Of a stretch of DNA of 64,000 nucleotides, positions 61,807 to 64,000 are shown one piece after another. This DNA is from Albibacterium sp035514885 (GTDB taxonomy: Bacteria > Bacteroidota > Bacteroidia > Sphingobacteriales > Sphingobacteriaceae). Every line of letters starts with the position of its first letter. Position 1 is the stretch's first letter. The stretch covers positions 1-64,000 of the forward strand of contig NZ_DATJCH010000005.1 of NCBI RefSeq assembly GCF_035514885.1. Reading direction: 5' to 3'. The translations under genes and the position numbers were made by a program. Under the pieces are notes generated by a model, which was not told the origin of the DNA, did no database searches, and saw only the letters and a program-made list of their open reading frames with translations.

Positions 61807-62343
61807 ATGTCGGAATTTAGAGTAGCTTCAAGATATGCTAAGTCGCTTATTGATTTAGCGCGTGAGCAAAATGCCTTAGATGCTATATATGCAGATATGC
61901 TTCAAGTAATTGAAGTTATAAAGTCGAATTCACAACTTCAGGCTGTTCTTAAAAATCCAATCATTAAGTTGGATAAGAAGGAGAGTATACTTAGTAATAT
62001 TTTTGGAAAGAGCGCACATCCGGTGTTGTTATCATTTTTCAAATTATTGGTAGAAAAGGGAAGAGCTGGAGTATTGTTTGCTACCGCAAAGGAATTTATA
62101 GTTGAATTTAATCAAGAAAGAGGCATTGTAGAAGCCTCTGTACTTTCGGCAGTACCTTTATCTTCAGAACAGAAGGAGCAAATTATTTCCATAGTTAAAG
62201 AGGAATACGGTAGTGAGGTTATTCTTGTAAATGAAATTGATGCTGAATTAATTGGCGGTTTTATTCTAACAGTTGGAGACAGACAGGTTGATGCGAGTAT
62301 TGCCGGTAAATTAAACAGACTGGAACAACATTTTTTAAAATAG
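61807..62343 (+). CDS. atpH: ATP synthase F1 subunit delta
   Basis: 178 aa. SRYAKSLIDLAREQNALDAIYADM at the start and the LIGGFILTVGDRQVDASIAGKLNRLEQHFL end are the OSCP/delta hallmarks. It links the peripheral stalk to the alpha subunits. Confidence 0.96.
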   Translation: MSEFRVASRYAKSLIDLAREQNALDAIYADMLQVIEVIKSNSQLQAVLKNPIIKLDKKESILSNIFGKSAHPVLLSFFKLLVEKGRAGVLFATAKEFIVEFNQERGIVEASVLSAVPLSSEQKEQIISIVKEEYGSEVILVNEIDAELIGGFILTVGDRQVDASIAGKLNRLEQHFLK

Positions 62344-62403
62344 TAATATAAACAGATAGCATTAAGCTAGAAAGAGTTTAAAAATATACATCAAAATAAA
62401 GTT

Positions 62404-63978
62404 ATGGTAAATGTAAGACCAGATGAAGTATCTGCAATCCTCAGAGAGCAATTGTCAAACTTCAAATCAGAGGCCGAACTAGAAGAGGTTGGTACCGTAT
62501 TGCAAATAGGTGATGGTATCGCCCGTATTTACGGATTAACAAAAGTTCAATCAGGTGAGCTTGTTGAATTTGAGAACGGACTTAAGGGTATCGTATTAAA
62601 TTTAGAAGAAGATAATGTTGGGGTTGTGTTGTTAGGTGCTTCTGATGAAATTAAAGAGGGTGATACAATCAAACGTACTAATAGAATTGCTTCCATAGCA
62701 GTTGGTGAAGGTATGTTGGGCCGCGTGGTGAATACATTAGGCCAGCCAGTTGATGGTAAAGGTCCTATAACCGGTAAAACATATGAAATGCCTATTGAGC
62801 GTAAAGCTCCGGGTGTTATATTCCGTGAACCGGTAACTGAGCCTTTACAAACAGGAGTTAAAGCAATTGATGCGATGATTCCGGTAGGTAGAGGACAGCG
62901 TGAGTTGGTTATTGGTGACCGTCAGACTGGAAAGACTGCTGTTTGTATTGATACAATTATTAATCAAAAAGAATTTTACGAAGCTGGCGAGCCTGTTTTC
63001 TGTATTTACGTAGCCATCGGTCAGAAAAATTCTACCGTAGCTAATATAGTTCGTACACTAGAAGAGAATGGTGCTTTACCTTATACAGTTGTTGTAGTTG
63101 CTTCTGCAGCAGAACCTGCACCTATGCAGTTTTATGCTCCAATGGCAGGTGCTGCAATTGGTGAGTTCTTTAGAGATTCTGGACGTCCGGCATTGATCGT
63201 TTACGATGATTTATCGAAACAAGCTGTTGCTTACCGTGAAGTTTCTCTATTACTTCGTCGTCCACCGGGCCGTGAAGCCTATCCTGGAGACGTTTTCTAT
63301 CTTCACAGTCGTCTATTAGAACGTGCTGCGAAGATTACATCGGATGATGCTATTGCAAAAACGATGAATGATCTTCCTGAATCGATGAGAGAGATTGTAA
63401 AAGGAGGAGGTTCTTTAACAGCACTTCCAATTATTGAAACTCAGGCTGGAGACGTATCGGCTTATATTCCGACAAACGTGATATCGATCACTGATGGTCA
63501 GATATTCTTAGAATCTAATTTATTTAATGCAGGTGTTCGTCCGGCTATTAACGTAGGTATTTCTGTATCTCGTGTAGGTGGTAACGCTCAGATTAAATCC
63601 ATGAAAAAGGTTGCAGGAACTCTTAAGCTTGATCAGGCTCAATATCGTGAACTTGAGGCTTTCTCTAAATTCGGATCTGATTTAGATGCTGCAACCAGAG
63701 CGGTATTAGATAAAGGTGTTCGTAACGTTGAAATTCTTAAACAAGCGCAATTCTCTCCTGTTTCTGTTGAAAAACAAGTAGCAATTGTATATGCCGGAGT
63801 AAAAGGATTATTTAGAACGGTACCTGTTGATAAGGTTAGAGATTTTGAAAAGGAATACCTTCAACAGCTTGAAATACGTTACCCTGAAGTGTTAAAAGAA
63901 CTGAAAGCAGGTAAATTCACTACTGAATTAACTGATGTTCTAGATAAGGTTGCTAAAGAATTAGCATCAAAATATTAA
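62404..63978 (+). CDS. atpA: ATP synthase F1 subunit alpha
   Basis: 524 aa, complete. Beta-barrel start with VGTVLQIGDGIARIYGL, P-loop GDRQTGKT (~170-177), VYDDLSKQAVAYREVSLLLRRPPGREAYPGD with the arginine finger region and the C-terminal helical bundle. It forms the catalytic hexamer with beta. The next gene, presumably atpG, starts beyond the window; in Bacteroidota atpD and atpC are usually at another locus. Confidence 0.97.
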   Translation: MVNVRPDEVSAILREQLSNFKSEAELEEVGTVLQIGDGIARIYGLTKVQSGELVEFENGLKGIVLNLEEDNVGVVLLGASDEIKEGDTIKRTNRIASIAVGEGMLGRVVNTLGQPVDGKGPITGKTYEMPIERKAPGVIFREPVTEPLQTGVKAIDAMIPVGRGQRELVIGDRQTGKTAVCIDTIINQKEFYEAGEPVFCIYVAIGQKNSTVANIVRTLEENGALPYTVVVVASAAEPAPMQFYAPMAGAAIGEFFRDSGRPALIVYDDLSKQAVAYREVSLLLRRPPGREAYPGDVFYLHSRLLERAAKITSDDAIAKTMNDLPESMREIVKGGGSLTALPIIETQAGDVSAYIPTNVISITDGQIFLESNLFNAGVRPAINVGISVSRVGGNAQIKSMKKVAGTLKLDQAQYRELEAFSKFGSDLDAATRAVLDKGVRNVEILKQAQFSPVSVEKQVAIVYAGVKGLFRTVPVDKVRDFEKEYLQQLEIRYPEVLKELKAGKFTTELTDVLDKVAKELASKY

Positions 63979-64000
63979 AAGATAAAAGCTTTTATTCAAT

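Overview
The window is a chromosome segment of a Bacteroidota bacterium, most likely from the Sphingobacteriales (Pedobacter/Solitalea-like; the rank below phylum is inference). Support: two SusC/SusD pairs, the long two-domain IspG, promoter-like TAnnTTTG boxes in front of many genes, an F-ATPase operon that begins with atpZ/atpI and carries an N-terminally extended subunit a, and AT-rich coding sequence. No phage, insertion sequence, CRISPR array or tRNA gene was seen. The first bases are the 3' end of a 5S rRNA gene with its terminator.

Layout. 0.2-11.4 kb: a beta-manno-oligosaccharide utilisation locus. It has a divergent AraC-type regulator, a symporter / GH130 mannosylglucose phosphorylase / cellobiose 2-epimerase operon, and a converging SusC-SusD-surface lipoprotein operon, separated by a perfect 22-bp hairpin. 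11.7-15.1 kb: a secreted serpin lipoprotein and a PIF1-like helicase gene broken by one frameshift. 15.3-22.2 kb: a cupin gene, parE, an M28 peptidase and parC. 22.3-26.4 kb (minus strand): msrA, a TIM-barrel-like lipoprotein of unknown function, an RlmI-like methyltransferase and the MlaE/MlaF lipid ABC pair. 26.5-35.4 kb: an SDR gene, LiaF-like and RDD membrane proteins, dacB, ispH, hemH, a membrane-anchored metallophosphoesterase and a MacB-type permease. 35.4-40 kb: a nucleotide-sugar operon (UDP-xylose synthase, galE, rfbB) and waaA. 40-45 kb: an orphan SusC/SusD pair. 45.5-51.1 kb: hemW, a 0.9-kb stretch without a convincing gene, an AcpH-like gene, an ecsC-family gene and ispG. 51.2-56.5 kb: a haem operon hemA-hemCD(fused)-hemB-hemL. 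56.6-58.8 kb: a class A penicillin-binding protein. 59.2-64 kb: atpZ-atpI-atpB-atpE-atpF-atpH-atpA, running off the window before atpG.

How the genes work together. In the first locus, SusC/D and the lipoprotein would import manno-oligosaccharides. The symporter would carry mannobiose inward, the epimerase turns it into mannosylglucose, and GH130 phosphorolyses that to mannose-1-phosphate and glucose. No endo-mannanase is in the window. Haem synthesis is nearly covered from glutamyl-tRNA to uroporphyrinogen III, plus hemH and hemW, while hemE and the oxidase steps are elsewhere. IspG and IspH supply the last two steps of the MEP pathway.

Most noteworthy: a shared ECF-like promoter motif (GTAAC-N17-TCTAA) before three envelope-related genes; a possible sliding-clamp-binding peptide at the ParC C-terminus; a terminator-like hairpin between atpE and atpF; a cysteine-rich insertion in ferrochelatase; a lipoprotein family of unknown function that appears shared with actinobacteria; and the unexplained region at 46.6-47.5 kb. 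No clearly new multi-gene system was found.
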